Shown here one piece after another: positions 32,014-40,085 of a stretch of DNA of 64,000 nucleotides; the first letter of the stretch is position 1, and every line of letters begins with the position of its first letter. The stretch is taken from contig CAZMNN010000003.1 of NCBI GenBank assembly GCA_964567665.1, positions 38,513 to 102,512 on the forward strand, read 5' to 3'. Made by a program: the position numbers and the translations under genes. Under the pieces are notes generated by a model that was given only the letters and a program-made list of their open reading frames with translations, was not told the origin of the DNA and did not search any database. Origin of the DNA: UBA1731 sp964567665 (GTDB lineage: Bacteria > Verrucomicrobiota > Kiritimatiellia > RFP12 > UBA1067).

Positions 32014-34061
32014 TGATGGACGAAAGCGCATACACATCCATAAAGCCGAGAGAGGCGGATCCTGCGAACGGTCGGATCTTTGCGTTCTACCGCGTGAGAA
32101 ACGGCGCGGATACGCGCTTCTTTCCTGGCGACGGTGCACGGCTCAAGTATGTGAGCCGCGATGCCGACACGCTGGAGATTCCCGGCGTGCCGTCAGGATT
32201 TCTTCTGCGCGGAGACAAGGTGCGCATCTCCTACAAAGGCGTGTGCGTGTTCCTGGGCGACGTTGTGAGCCGCACGGAGCACAAGTCGCGCGGAACGGAT
32301 GCGGTGCAGTCTGTTGTGTGCGCAGGCCCCTGGTCGAAGATGTCGAGAATGACGTACCGCCAGTACTGGCGCACGGGAAGCGGATACGAACTTTCGTCGC
32401 GGATTATCCTCAACCAGACGCAGTCCGGCAAAGACCAGAACCTGAACAGCGAACTGAGGGAGATTGCCGCGCATGCCGCAAGCGCATGCGGCTACACCGT
32501 CGGCACGGTGGATGTGTCTTCGCAGCAGCTGCCGTATGATGAGTGCAGAGACATCACGGTGGCGGACGCGATCCGGCGAGAGCTCAAGCTTTTCCCTTCG
32601 GCAGTCTGCCGTTTCGACTATTCGGCGGCGACGCCTGCCCTCGATATCGTCAAACCGTCATCCGATGCCGACGCGGCGTATGTGGCGGCGATTCCGAAGA
32701 CGGCGAGAAGCTACGAATACAACGCGCATCCGATAACGGGTGTTGACCTGGAGATAGAGTCGTCGGGCGATGTGGACGGTGTGCCGTACCGTGTGCTCAA
32801 CCATCAGAGGGCGGGCGACACGTCGGCGGGAAATCCCGACTGCCTCTATGCTACGCTTCAGCTTGCCGGATTTTCGTCGAGTTCCGTCAAGCAGAGCTTC
32901 ACGGCCCAGGTTGAGCTTAATCCACAGTGGTCAGCCCCCGGATGGTGGTACTACCGCCATCCGCGGCTCGCCAATGTGGCGATGGGGGCGGTATCCATAA
33001 CCAACTGCAAACGCAGCGGATCAGCTGACGCTGGAGACTATCCCAACATCGCCAAGCATACGGTAGGTGAGCTGAAGGCGGCTGGCTTGAGGGCGAGGGT
33101 CGAAACCTTTACGTGTGAATGCACCATCACAACCAATGATGATGTCGAGGAGAAGATACATCTCCAGATGCAGTACGTGACGACCAACGCCACCAACCGC
33201 ACATACACATGGGTGGCCTCCAGTTCATCCACTACGGGCGAGACTGTACCCGATGGACTTGCGGCGGTGATTCTCGCGGAAAGGTCGGGCGAACTTCGCG
33301 CCGAGCGCATGACGGTCCGGTGCGGCGACACGCTCCCGCAGCTCGGCGACAGGTGCGACGGACTCTATCTCACTCAGATTGAGATCGACTGCGCCGAACT
33401 GACGGCAGACCTCCACTTCGGGGCGCCGGAGTTCCTGTCGGTCGACGACATGGCCTCTCTCCTCTCGAACTTCCGGAATAAACGCCGCACGACTCTCGCA
33501 ACGAGCCGTGTCAGCGGCAAGCCCGACGATGACGGCGCGGCAGAGGTCGAAATGGGACCGATACCGCCTCTCTCCTCCACGGAGTTCGCGCCCGGGGTGA
33601 AAGCCAAAACCACAATCAAGTCGTCGGACGGCTCTACCGGCTCCATCAATCTCGATGCGAGCGCGCTGGAGAGCGGCGAGACGATATCCCAGAGAGAACT
33701 GTCGGTATCAAGCAGCTCTCTCCCTGCCACAAAGGTCAAGATCCTGGCCTCTGAAAATCTGAACATGCACATAAAGCCGATCACCTCAGGGCCCGGAATT
33801 GCGGTGACGGAGAAAGACGGCGCCATTGTCATCGGTGCAACCGGCGGCGGATCGAGCGGCGGCGGTGACGGATCCGGTGAGGGCGGCTCGACGACCGGCT
33901 ATTCCGGCAAGGTCGTCGCCTCGACGGAGCCGCGCTATGATGAGGCGTCTCACCAGCTGCGGCACATACCGGTTGAGATGACTTTTGCGAATGGGCTCTG
34001 TACTGGTATCGTCGCTGGAGCGGAGACGGTCATCGCTCAGGCGGTGGAGGAGTCTGCCTGA
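32013..34061 (+). CDS. Tail hub/tip protein (gpD/tail-associated)
   Basis: 682 aa. The N-terminal region reads as a hub protein: FYRVRNGADTRFFPGDGARLKYV, then a Y-K-G-V-C-V-F-L-G-D-V-V-S-R-T-E segment like the gp27/gpD barrel, then DECRDITVADAIRRELKLFPSA. The C-terminal third becomes Ser/Gly-rich with a linker GGGSSGGGDGSGEGG, ending with TTGYSGKVVASTEP. Likely the distal tail/hub complex, adjacent to the tail-tip genes. Position after the tape measure supports this. Confidence 0.65.
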   Translation: MMDESAYTSIKPREADPANGRIFAFYRVRNGADTRFFPGDGARLKYVSRDADTLEIPGVPSGFLLRGDKVRISYKGVCVFLGDVVSRTEHKSRGTDAVQSVVCAGPWSKMSRMTYRQYWRTGSGYELSSRIILNQTQSGKDQNLNSELREIAAHAASACGYTVGTVDVSSQQLPYDECRDITVADAIRRELKLFPSAVCRFDYSAATPALDIVKPSSDADAAYVAAIPKTARSYEYNAHPITGVDLEIESSGDVDGVPYRVLNHQRAGDTSAGNPDCLYATLQLAGFSSSSVKQSFTAQVELNPQWSAPGWWYYRHPRLANVAMGAVSITNCKRSGSADAGDYPNIAKHTVGELKAAGLRARVETFTCECTITTNDDVEEKIHLQMQYVTTNATNRTYTWVASSSSTTGETVPDGLAAVILAERSGELRAERMTVRCGDTLPQLGDRCDGLYLTQIEIDCAELTADLHFGAPEFLSVDDMASLLSNFRNKRRTTLATSRVSGKPDDDGAAEVEMGPIPPLSSTEFAPGVKAKTTIKSSDGSTGSINLDASALESGETISQRELSVSSSSLPATKVKILASENLNMHIKPITSGPGIAVTEKDGAIVIGATGGGSSGGGDGSGEGGSTTGYSGKVVASTEPRYDEASHQLRHIPVEMTFANGLCTGIVAGAETVIAQAVEESA

Positions 34062-34537
34062 TGGAAGGTCTCGGTCAGCTTGCGCACGTCAAGGGCGGCG
34101 ACGCGCTCGCGTATCGCAAGGGCGGACATGCGCTTGTGTACAAGGGCGAGCCGCGCCCGATAACGATACGCATCCCCTGGAGTCCGCAGGCCTACGTCTG
34201 CAGGACGTACTCGATGTACCACGACCTTGCGTTCACCTCGGCCCTCTCGGGCGGCGAGGTGCTGGAGTCCGTGACGAGCGGCGCGGAGCACATGTACAAG
34301 GTGCGTGTCGCGCAGGCCCCCGCCACGATCCGGCTCACGATCGGCGGCCACAGCGGATGCTCCGCCGTGGGCGAGGATCCGCCCGAGATACCCGAGATGT
34401 CGGCGGAGGTGATGGCGGGGCAGCGCGGGAGCGACGTCATGTCCACCGGGTCCATCGGCGGGATCTGCATGGCCGTGCGCCACGTGTCGATCGCGGTGGA
34501 CGACGCCGGCACGATCGAGTCGCTGGAGGTGGCGTGA
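34061..34537 (+). CDS. Tail tip accessory protein
   Basis: 158 aa, overlapping both neighbours by one base (TGATG-type). It opens with an unusual repeat HVKGGDALAYRKGGHALVYKG. The rest is beta-sandwich-like (ALSGGEVLESVTSGAEHMYKVRV). A role in the host-recognition tip is inferred from position between the hub and the InlB-repeat protein. No family. Confidence 0.4.
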   Translation: MEGLGQLAHVKGGDALAYRKGGHALVYKGEPRPITIRIPWSPQAYVCRTYSMYHDLAFTSALSGGEVLESVTSGAEHMYKVRVAQAPATIRLTIGGHSGCSAVGEDPPEIPEMSAEVMAGQRGSDVMSTGSIGGICMAVRHVSIAVDDAGTIESLEVA

Positions 34538-36555
34538 TGGGGTTCGGCGCGAAATTCAGCGGCAGCAGCGGGGTGGCCGTCTTCGTGGAGACGGCGACTG
34601 GCGTGTTCGGATCGTACCTGGAGCCGAACGCGTACGCGGTCGAGGTGAAGACCGTAGACGACACGATGGCCGCCGTCGCGGTCGCGACTGCCGCCGGATA
34701 CGGGTGCAGCCGCTGGACCAGCTACTACGGCGCCGCCAGCGGCTACCCGAAGGGCCCTCTGCTCCGCCTCAACAAGCCCAATGGCACCATCTCCCAGGCC
34801 AACAAGCCCGACTACAGCACCTCCGCGAGCGTCGGGCCGAAGGTGACGGTGGCCGACGCCGGTGTGCACGTCGGCACTCCCGTTATGGACGGGAGGCGCG
34901 TCATCGTCTCGAATTCGGCGTACGGCGTGGTCGCCGTGAGGCACGTGTCCGCGCCGCAGGGGTTCGCATTCACCGGCTGGCGGATCACCCGCCGCCCGTA
35001 CATCCAGTCCGACCCGATGGAGCTGGTCGAGATCCTGTCCTCCGGCGGCACGACGGCGGGGAACGTCACCCTGGTCTCGGCGGAGGAGCTCTGCGGCGGG
35101 GCGCTCGTCATCGCCCTGCCGAGGCTCAAGCCCGGCGGCGGGCAGCGCGACGCGTTCAGCCTCTACGACGAGCTGGTCGTGGAGGCCGAGTACGTCGACC
35201 ACTGCACCATCTCCTTCTCCGCCAACGCGCCGGACTCCGGCTTCAGCGGCCCTCCGATACCGGACGTCACGGTAGGGTTCGGCCTGTCGGCGACGCTGCC
35301 CGACCCGGCGTACTGGGTGCGCAGCGGCTACGCCTTCGCCGAGTGGAACACGGCGGCGGACGGCTCCGGCGACGGCTACGCGGCGAGCGGGCTGTTCACG
35401 CCGGACGGCTCCCGGCCGACGGTCGCGCTGTACGCCATCTGGACCAGGACAGGCGGGCCCGGGGCCGCGTTCACGATCGACTGGGCCGACGATTCCGTCA
35501 CGGGATGGCCGAGGGAGCACGACAAGTACATGCCATACGCCATTGCGATATCGGTCGCAGGGGTGCCTGCCGGCGAGGTCTCCCTCTCGATAGAGATGGG
35601 TACCACGAACGGCTGGTCGTACTACCGCAAGAACCTCGACACCGGCGTGGTGGTCCAGGACGAGCGCCACCCGCAGGGCGGGTGCGCCGCGCAGACCGTC
35701 ACGGTGCCGACGCTGATCAACTATCCATCGGACCAGTGCCAGTCGAGCGGCTACGACAACCGATACGGGGCGGCGTCGGCGCTGGCCGGATACTCGGTGA
35801 CGTACAGGGAATGGCTCTTCCCGGAAGAGGGATGGGAGTGGACGGCCCCGGAGATCGATGGGCTGGAGTTTGAGGGATGGTACACGATCGATTCCGGGCG
35901 GACGGAGAGCGTCGGCGAGGCGGTATACTCGACCCTCGTTGCGACGGACAGGACCGTCACGTGGAAGACGCTCGCAAGCTCCCTTGACTTCCTTGGCGCG
36001 AACTACTCCTACACCAACTACCTGCAGGTGCGCTACCGAGGCAGGCGCGTCACCGTCACCTTCCAGCCGAACGGGGGTGAGTGTGGGACGTTCCGCATCG
36101 AGGTGCGACACGGCGAGGCGTACGGAGAGCTGCCGGTGGCATCCCGGCCCGGATACACCTTCGCCGGCTGGACTACGGAGCGGGACGGGGGGACGCCCGT
36201 CGAGGCGGAAACCGTCGTGGCGGCGACGGACGACCACGCCCTCTACGCGCAATGGTCGTCCGTAGCCGTGACGGTCACGGTATGCCTCGTGCCGTGCGGC
36301 GGCACGGTGGATATGGAGTCGATACAGGCTGTCAGCGGATCGGTTTACGGCGAGTTGCCGGTGCCGGTGCGCGATGGATACGAGTTCCGGGGATGGTTTA
36401 CGGCTTCGCTTGGTGGTAGTGCGGTCACGGCTGATACGGTGGTCGGCCGGACGTACACGCATTGGCTGTATGCACAGTGGAATCCGGTTGATATGGGAGA
36501 TGGAAATAACCCAGCAGGAGAGATGTTTTCACGATTGACAATAACAACATCATAA
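34537..36555 (+). CDS. Tail tip adhesin with Listeria-Bacteroides (InlB B-type) repeats
   Basis: 672 aa from the ATG at 34537 (MGFGAKFSGSSG); an apparent 856-aa frame starts upstream but overlaps the previous gene. The C-terminal half holds repeats of the InlB-B/Flg_new type: VTFQPNGGECGTF...GYTFAGWTTERDGG...ALYAQW, and GYEFRGWFTASLGGS...WLYAQW, plus earlier weaker copies (SGYAFAEWNTAADGSG...LYAIW; LEFEGWYT). The G-Y-x-F-x-G-W and L-Y-A-x-W signatures are clear. Such repeats are usual in bacterial surface proteins; on a phage tail they suggest a receptor-binding or stalk role. High G+C codon use, like the neighbours. Confidence 0.75.
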   Translation: MGFGAKFSGSSGVAVFVETATGVFGSYLEPNAYAVEVKTVDDTMAAVAVATAAGYGCSRWTSYYGAASGYPKGPLLRLNKPNGTISQANKPDYSTSASVGPKVTVADAGVHVGTPVMDGRRVIVSNSAYGVVAVRHVSAPQGFAFTGWRITRRPYIQSDPMELVEILSSGGTTAGNVTLVSAEELCGGALVIALPRLKPGGGQRDAFSLYDELVVEAEYVDHCTISFSANAPDSGFSGPPIPDVTVGFGLSATLPDPAYWVRSGYAFAEWNTAADGSGDGYAASGLFTPDGSRPTVALYAIWTRTGGPGAAFTIDWADDSVTGWPREHDKYMPYAIAISVAGVPAGEVSLSIEMGTTNGWSYYRKNLDTGVVVQDERHPQGGCAAQTVTVPTLINYPSDQCQSSGYDNRYGAASALAGYSVTYREWLFPEEGWEWTAPEIDGLEFEGWYTIDSGRTESVGEAVYSTLVATDRTVTWKTLASSLDFLGANYSYTNYLQVRYRGRRVTVTFQPNGGECGTFRIEVRHGEAYGELPVASRPGYTFAGWTTERDGGTPVEAETVVAATDDHALYAQWSSVAVTVTVCLVPCGGTVDMESIQAVSGSVYGELPVPVRDGYEFRGWFTASLGGSAVTADTVVGRTYTHWLYAQWNPVDMGDGNNPAGEMFSRLTITTS

Positions 36556-36573
36556 AGATGCAAAGGAGACATC

Positions 36574-38223
36574 ATGAAGTACTATCTAAAATTCGTTTTA
36601 ATGTCTGCTGCAATGGCCTTGCAAGGTGTTTGCAACGGCGGCGTTCCGCTTGAATGGACGCGCAGACCCGACTCTACCACCCCTGCGAACTTCACGGCGC
36701 ATCAGGGCGAAACGCTGGAGTTTCGCTGCACGTTCAGAGGGTTCGGGGAGTTGCCATTCGGGGATGGCGGCGATGTGCGGCTCTACTTCCAGACAAACGG
36801 CATGGGCGAGGCTTGGTGGAGTGTCCCGGCGACGGTCTCAAGCAATGAGGTGCGGGCCGTGTGGGGGCCAGAGATGGATGCCGGCGCAAGCCGGTGGGTG
36901 TTTTTCTTTGGCACGCCTGGCGTGGTGTACTCCTCGGCAATCGTGCGGCTCGTGCCGTCTCCGGGGTTTGCACCCGGTACCCTGCCGCCGCCAGCGGTCT
37001 TCACGGATGCTGTCTGCGCAATCGTCACGAACGAGGTAGTGGTCGGATGGAGTGAGTGGCGCATCGTCGAGGGTTGGAAGGGATTTCGGCTCCATCAGGT
37101 GCTATGGGTAGAAGAGCCTCAGGCAGTTTATGGCGGCTATTGGAGTATTGGAGTTATCAGAGAGGAGGATGGGTTTTACGTGGGAGATTCGATTATCGAT
37201 AAGCCGGAGTCAGTGGGTCGGCTTGAGCCTTATAGCGGGAACGTTGTGATCGAGCGCACGCGCATCGCCCGCAACGCGCTCGGCTTGGCGACACTCAAGG
37301 ATCTCGAAGGAAAAGCGGACGCTTCGATCACGAACGACATCGGGCAGCTCAAGACCGAATCGACGCTGGTGTACCGTCTTTTCAGCGGTTCGAACATCGT
37401 GATGGAGGTCACGAACTACAACAGCCGGGTAAACCCTCCCGCGATGAAGCTGATGAGGCTCAACGACAAGGGGATTTACGAAGTGATGTGGACCGAGACA
37501 AACGGGCTTGAACGCACATATAACAGGGCGGCAAGCAATACCGCCGAGCAGATCGCCGCGCTCGAGAAAAAGGCAGCCGAAACATACGCCCCTCGCGGCT
37601 GGTCTGCCACCACAAGCGGACTCGGCGCCGACGCGCCGAAGGATACCACATGGATATCGACACCGACCACGGTGATCGCGGGAGGGTTGGAGTATTCAAA
37701 GGTTGTCACAAGCTCCGGTCAGCTGTGGTTTCTGAGGTCGAATGGGATGGTGACGAACGTGGGAGGAAACTCAGGCGGCTATTTCGACATTTCTGCTTCA
37801 GATGGCGCCAGCGTTTTTTCGATCGAGAAGACTGATTCCTACATGGCGCCGGTTGATTCGGATGGAATATCGGTGAGAGGTGACACTGTCGAAATACGGC
37901 TCTCGGTAGTGTCGGCGGACCATCCGTTCCTGCGCTACACGCCGACGCTGAACGCGCCTGTTGTATGGCAGAAGGAGGAGGATGGTTTTTCAGCTCCGAT
38001 AGCAGTCTCGTGGAGCGGATCAAGCGGCGCATGGGTGGCGACTGTCACCACGACGGCAAAGGCAGGATTCTTTCAGTTTGAGTTCTTTCAGGAGGGCGGC
38101 ACGAAGATCAAGAGCGGCGGCGCGATGGATGTCTCTACGGGTGGCATTCTCTGTACCGACGGAATCCACAAATGCCGCCCTGTCTACAACTCCAACGGCA
38201 CCGTCACATGGGAGGTTTTCTGA
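36574..38223 (+). CDS. Putative tail/baseplate protein with an N-terminal signal peptide
   Basis: 549 aa after AAAGGAG. The N-terminus (YYLKFVLMSAAMALQGVCNG) is a strong signal peptide. The next region, LEWTRRPDSTTPANFTAHQGETLEF to VRLYFQTNGMG, has the BppU/tail-baseplate N-terminal look (R-x-G-D/E-T-L-x-F). A coiled-coil-like part (SNTAEQIAALEKKAAETYAPRGW, common in phage fibres) precedes a beta-rich C-terminal domain with two cysteines. A virion protein with a signal peptide is odd. It may be displayed on the lysogen surface, or the signal may be vestigial. Confidence 0.6.
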   Translation: MKYYLKFVLMSAAMALQGVCNGGVPLEWTRRPDSTTPANFTAHQGETLEFRCTFRGFGELPFGDGGDVRLYFQTNGMGEAWWSVPATVSSNEVRAVWGPEMDAGASRWVFFFGTPGVVYSSAIVRLVPSPGFAPGTLPPPAVFTDAVCAIVTNEVVVGWSEWRIVEGWKGFRLHQVLWVEEPQAVYGGYWSIGVIREEDGFYVGDSIIDKPESVGRLEPYSGNVVIERTRIARNALGLATLKDLEGKADASITNDIGQLKTESTLVYRLFSGSNIVMEVTNYNSRVNPPAMKLMRLNDKGIYEVMWTETNGLERTYNRAASNTAEQIAALEKKAAETYAPRGWSATTSGLGADAPKDTTWISTPTTVIAGGLEYSKVVTSSGQLWFLRSNGMVTNVGGNSGGYFDISASDGASVFSIEKTDSYMAPVDSDGISVRGDTVEIRLSVVSADHPFLRYTPTLNAPVVWQKEEDGFSAPIAVSWSGSSGAWVATVTTTAKAGFFQFEFFQEGGTKIKSGGAMDVSTGGILCTDGIHKCRPVYNSNGTVTWEVF

Positions 38224-38705
38224 TGGCTTTAAAAGGGTTCAGAAAGTGGTGGAAATCACTCGGGAGATGGGAGCGGGTTTTCATCCTTGTCTTTGTCGGC
38301 GGTCTCACCCAATATGGTGGCTCCAAGCACATTTCAGGGAAGGTCTCGGTCATGGACGACTATATCACCGACGGCGGCTCCTACATCATCAACAATGTGG
38401 TGCATGTCGCGCTCAAAAAGAAGGCAAATCTACTGCCAGATGCGACCGAGATTCTGGTCTACGCAAGGGAACTTTCCTCGACCAACTCCGCGGACTGGTT
38501 TAGGCTTTCGCCGTTCCTCACGTTCGGCGACCATCCTCACGACTACGAGCTCGAAAACGCCACCAACTACAACGTGATTGTGGCGGCGAATTACGCCTCC
38601 CCTCCAAGTGTTCATACCAACGGCGTTTTGATCATAAGAGGGTTCATGATTCCAGGCACCTCGAAGATGGCTTTCCCAAACTCAAAAGTAAAGGAATTCA
38701 AATGA
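38223..38705 (+). CDS. Membrane-anchored protein in the phage fibre region
   Basis: 160 aa from the ATG at 38223, overlapping the previous stop. A basic N-terminal segment (LKGFRKWWKSLGRWER) and one TM (VFILVFVGGLTQYGG) give an N-in topology. The extracellular/periplasmic part is a beta-sandwich (VSVMDDYITDGGSYIINNVV, EILVYARELSSTN, ATNYNVIVAANYA). No family recognised. It is the second of three consecutive exported products at the right end. Confidence 0.55.
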   Translation: MALKGFRKWWKSLGRWERVFILVFVGGLTQYGGSKHISGKVSVMDDYITDGGSYIINNVVHVALKKKANLLPDATEILVYARELSSTNSADWFRLSPFLTFGDHPHDYELENATNYNVIVAANYASPPSVHTNGVLIIRGFMIPGTSKMAFPNSKVKEFK

Positions 38706-39184
38706 TGAAAAGACTTGTTTTTTGTACACTTCTGGCGGTCGTTTCTGCCGCCTCTGCGCAGTCCAATATCGTGCTTGAAACCCTCTACGAAAACGGCGCC
38801 ACAAACGCATGGTCTCAAGCCGATCTGAAAGACGCTCTCGGCCTCATGAACCGCAAGTATCATCGCGACATGAAAACCGAGTCTGGGCGGCGTGCCTGGC
38901 ATGGCGAAAAACTGAACCAGTATCTACTCACAAACGAGACCACAAAACTAATTTATGTGGTAGCACTCTATGCTGACGGCTATACCCACACAGCGCTGTC
39001 GTGCCCGGTACGCCCGAAAGATCCGGAAGCGGCCTTGAAAGCGAAGCTTGAAGCCGCCGCCAAAGCCGAAGCGGTACGTGCGGCGTGGGAACGGGCGAAC
39101 CTCCCGCCCGAGATTGCCGCCCTCCGCCAGGCACAACGTGACGCCGCCAAAACCAACACCGTCACCGTATTCCTCGAACACTGA
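38702..39184 (+). CDS. Exported phage protein with C-terminal coiled coil
   Basis: 160 aa. Signal peptide (MKRLVFCTLLAVVSAASAQS). Mature part: SQADLKDALGLMNRKYHRD and a glutamate/lysine/alanine-rich helix (AALKAKLEAAAKAEAVRAAWERANLPPEIAAL, described here by its character only). It is the last late gene, followed by a terminator. The role is unknown; fibre accessory or lysogenic surface protein are both possible. Confidence 0.55.
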   Translation: MMKRLVFCTLLAVVSAASAQSNIVLETLYENGATNAWSQADLKDALGLMNRKYHRDMKTESGRRAWHGEKLNQYLLTNETTKLIYVVALYADGYTHTALSCPVRPKDPEAALKAKLEAAAKAEAVRAAWERANLPPEIAALRQAQRDAAKTNTVTVFLEH

Positions 39185-39201
39185 TCTTTTATCAATAGTT
39201 T

Positions 39202-39250
39202 AAACGCCTCTCAAAGCAGGATTGAATCCCATTTGAGAGGCGTTTTATTA
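39202..39250 (+). terminator. Terminator of the late operon
   Basis: AAACGCCTCTCAAA (39,202-39,215) and TTTGAGAGGCGTTT (39,232-39,245) form a perfect 14-bp stem with a 16-nt loop, followed by a T-rich run (TTATTATTTT). The innermost right-end transposase site begins inside this T-run. Confidence 0.88.
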
Positions 39251-39390
39251 TTTTACCGAATAGGCTTTATTTCAATCTCTTGAGCGCTGATATTTACCAA
39301 ATGCCCGATCGCGCCTCCAAATCGCTCAAACCCCATCAGTCCCGCATAAAATCCCGCAATCCTCCCGTCTTTCCCATTTACCAACCCCCA
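39247..39390. repeat. Right prophage end: three transposase-type sites
   Basis: Three sites in the inverted orientation relative to the left end: ATTATTTTACCGAAT (39,247-39,261, exact inverse of the left 15-mer), TTACCAA (39,294-39,300) and TTACCAA (39,378-39,384). Spacings are about 40 and 84 bp, close to multiples of a helical turn. The outermost site is followed by CCCCCA, giving a CA end at 39,390, with the same 6-base offset as the left TG. Confidence 0.65.
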
Positions 39391-39411
39391 CCCTATCGTT
39401 CACTGCGGCAA

Positions 39412-39430
39412 GCCCCATGCGACATGGGGC
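39412..39430 (-). terminator. Hairpin downstream of purN
   Basis: GCCCCATG/CATGGGGC, a perfect 8-bp stem with a 3-nt loop. It lies outside the prophage, 27 bp past the purN stop. Only a weak T-run follows on the minus strand, so termination is likely but not certain. Confidence 0.5.
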
Positions 39431-39456
39431 GTCAGCGGGATTTCCGCCGCAAAGAT

Positions 39457-40071
39457 CTACCCGATGGATACGCGGCGTCCGCTGACGGAAAGACGCCCGG
39501 CGGCAAGATGCCTCAACGCCTCAGGATACGCAATATGCTCCTGCACCTGAATGCGGGCGTGAAGCGTCTCAGGCGTATCGTCTTCCATTACAGGCACGGC
39601 CTTCTGCACTATGATCGGGCCGGAATCCGTTCCGGAATCCACAAAATGAACCGTCACACCCGCCACCTTGCAGCCGTAATCGAGAGCCTGCGTCCAGCTG
39701 TGCACTCCGGGGAACGCCGGAAGCAACGCAGGGTGTATGTTCAGGACGCGCATCGGAAACGCAGCGAGGAGCGCAGGTTTCACTATCCGCATGAATCCGG
39801 CCAGCACGACCGTGTCGCATCCGGCCTCCTTCAGCAGACGGATGCACTCATCCTCGGCGCGACCTTCCAGCTTCGTTTTCCATGGCGAACAATCGAGATG
39901 CCGGCACGGAATCCCGTGCCGCCTTGCGCGGTCGAGTATCTTGGCGTCCGGCACGTCGGACAGCACCAGCCTGATCTCTGCGTCAAGCTCGCCGCGTTCG
40001 ATCGCATCGACGATCGACTGCATGTTTGAACCGGATCCCGAACCGAGAACACCAAGCTTGAGAGTACCCAT
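39457..40071 (-). CDS. purN: Phosphoribosylglycinamide formyltransferase
   Basis: 204 aa from the ATG at 40071 (MGTLKLGVLGSGSGSNMQ); the upstream ATG at 40122 would overlap mazG. The product transfers a formyl group from 10-formyl-THF to GAR in purine synthesis. Seen: the GSGSGSNMQSIVDA start, VLAGFMRIV, the catalytic NIHPALLPAFPG (N-x-H-P-x-L) and the VTVHFVDSGTDSGPII Asp loop. All key residues are present. Last gene of the ribH-pfp-HAD-mazG-purN run, with a hairpin after the stop. Confidence 0.95.
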   Translation of the reverse strand: MGTLKLGVLGSGSGSNMQSIVDAIERGELDAEIRLVLSDVPDAKILDRARRHGIPCRHLDCSPWKTKLEGRAEDECIRLLKEAGCDTVVLAGFMRIVKPALLAAFPMRVLNIHPALLPAFPGVHSWTQALDYGCKVAGVTVHFVDSGTDSGPIIVQKAVPVMEDDTPETLHARIQVQEHIAYPEALRHLAAGRLSVSGRRVSIG

Positions 40072-40085
40072 GCGTAATTCCCCCG

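Larger units (their letters stand above)
10207..39390. mobile_element. Transposable Mu-related prophage, about 29.2 kb
   Basis: The element contains MuA-like transposase, MuB-like ATPase, DUF3164, GemA-like protein, a repressor, DUF3486 small terminase, large terminase, portal, scaffold/protease-like protein, capsid, tail genes and tail fibres. Both ends carry matching inverted sites. Start and end are set at TG...CA dinucleotides that lie six bases outside the outermost TTGGTAA site at each end. An alternative pair, 10,202 and 39,393, is directly flanked by TATCG on both sides (10,197-10,201 and 39,394-39,398), which would be a 5-bp target duplication. The host genes on either side are intact, so it sits between purN and the NagD-like gene. 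No frameshifted or broken phage gene is apparent, so it may be functional. Confidence 0.88.

Noticed and set aside
34192..36462. Minus-strand 756-aa open frame
   Set aside because: Antisense to the InlB-repeat adhesin; very Arg/Gly/Val-rich without family signatures.
10202..39308. CCGA at both phage flanks (10,202-10,205 and 39,305-39,308) as the target duplication
   Set aside because: It is only 4 bp and would leave the outermost TTACCAA site (39,378) outside the element. The ends at 10,207/39,390, or the TATCG pair, are more consistent.
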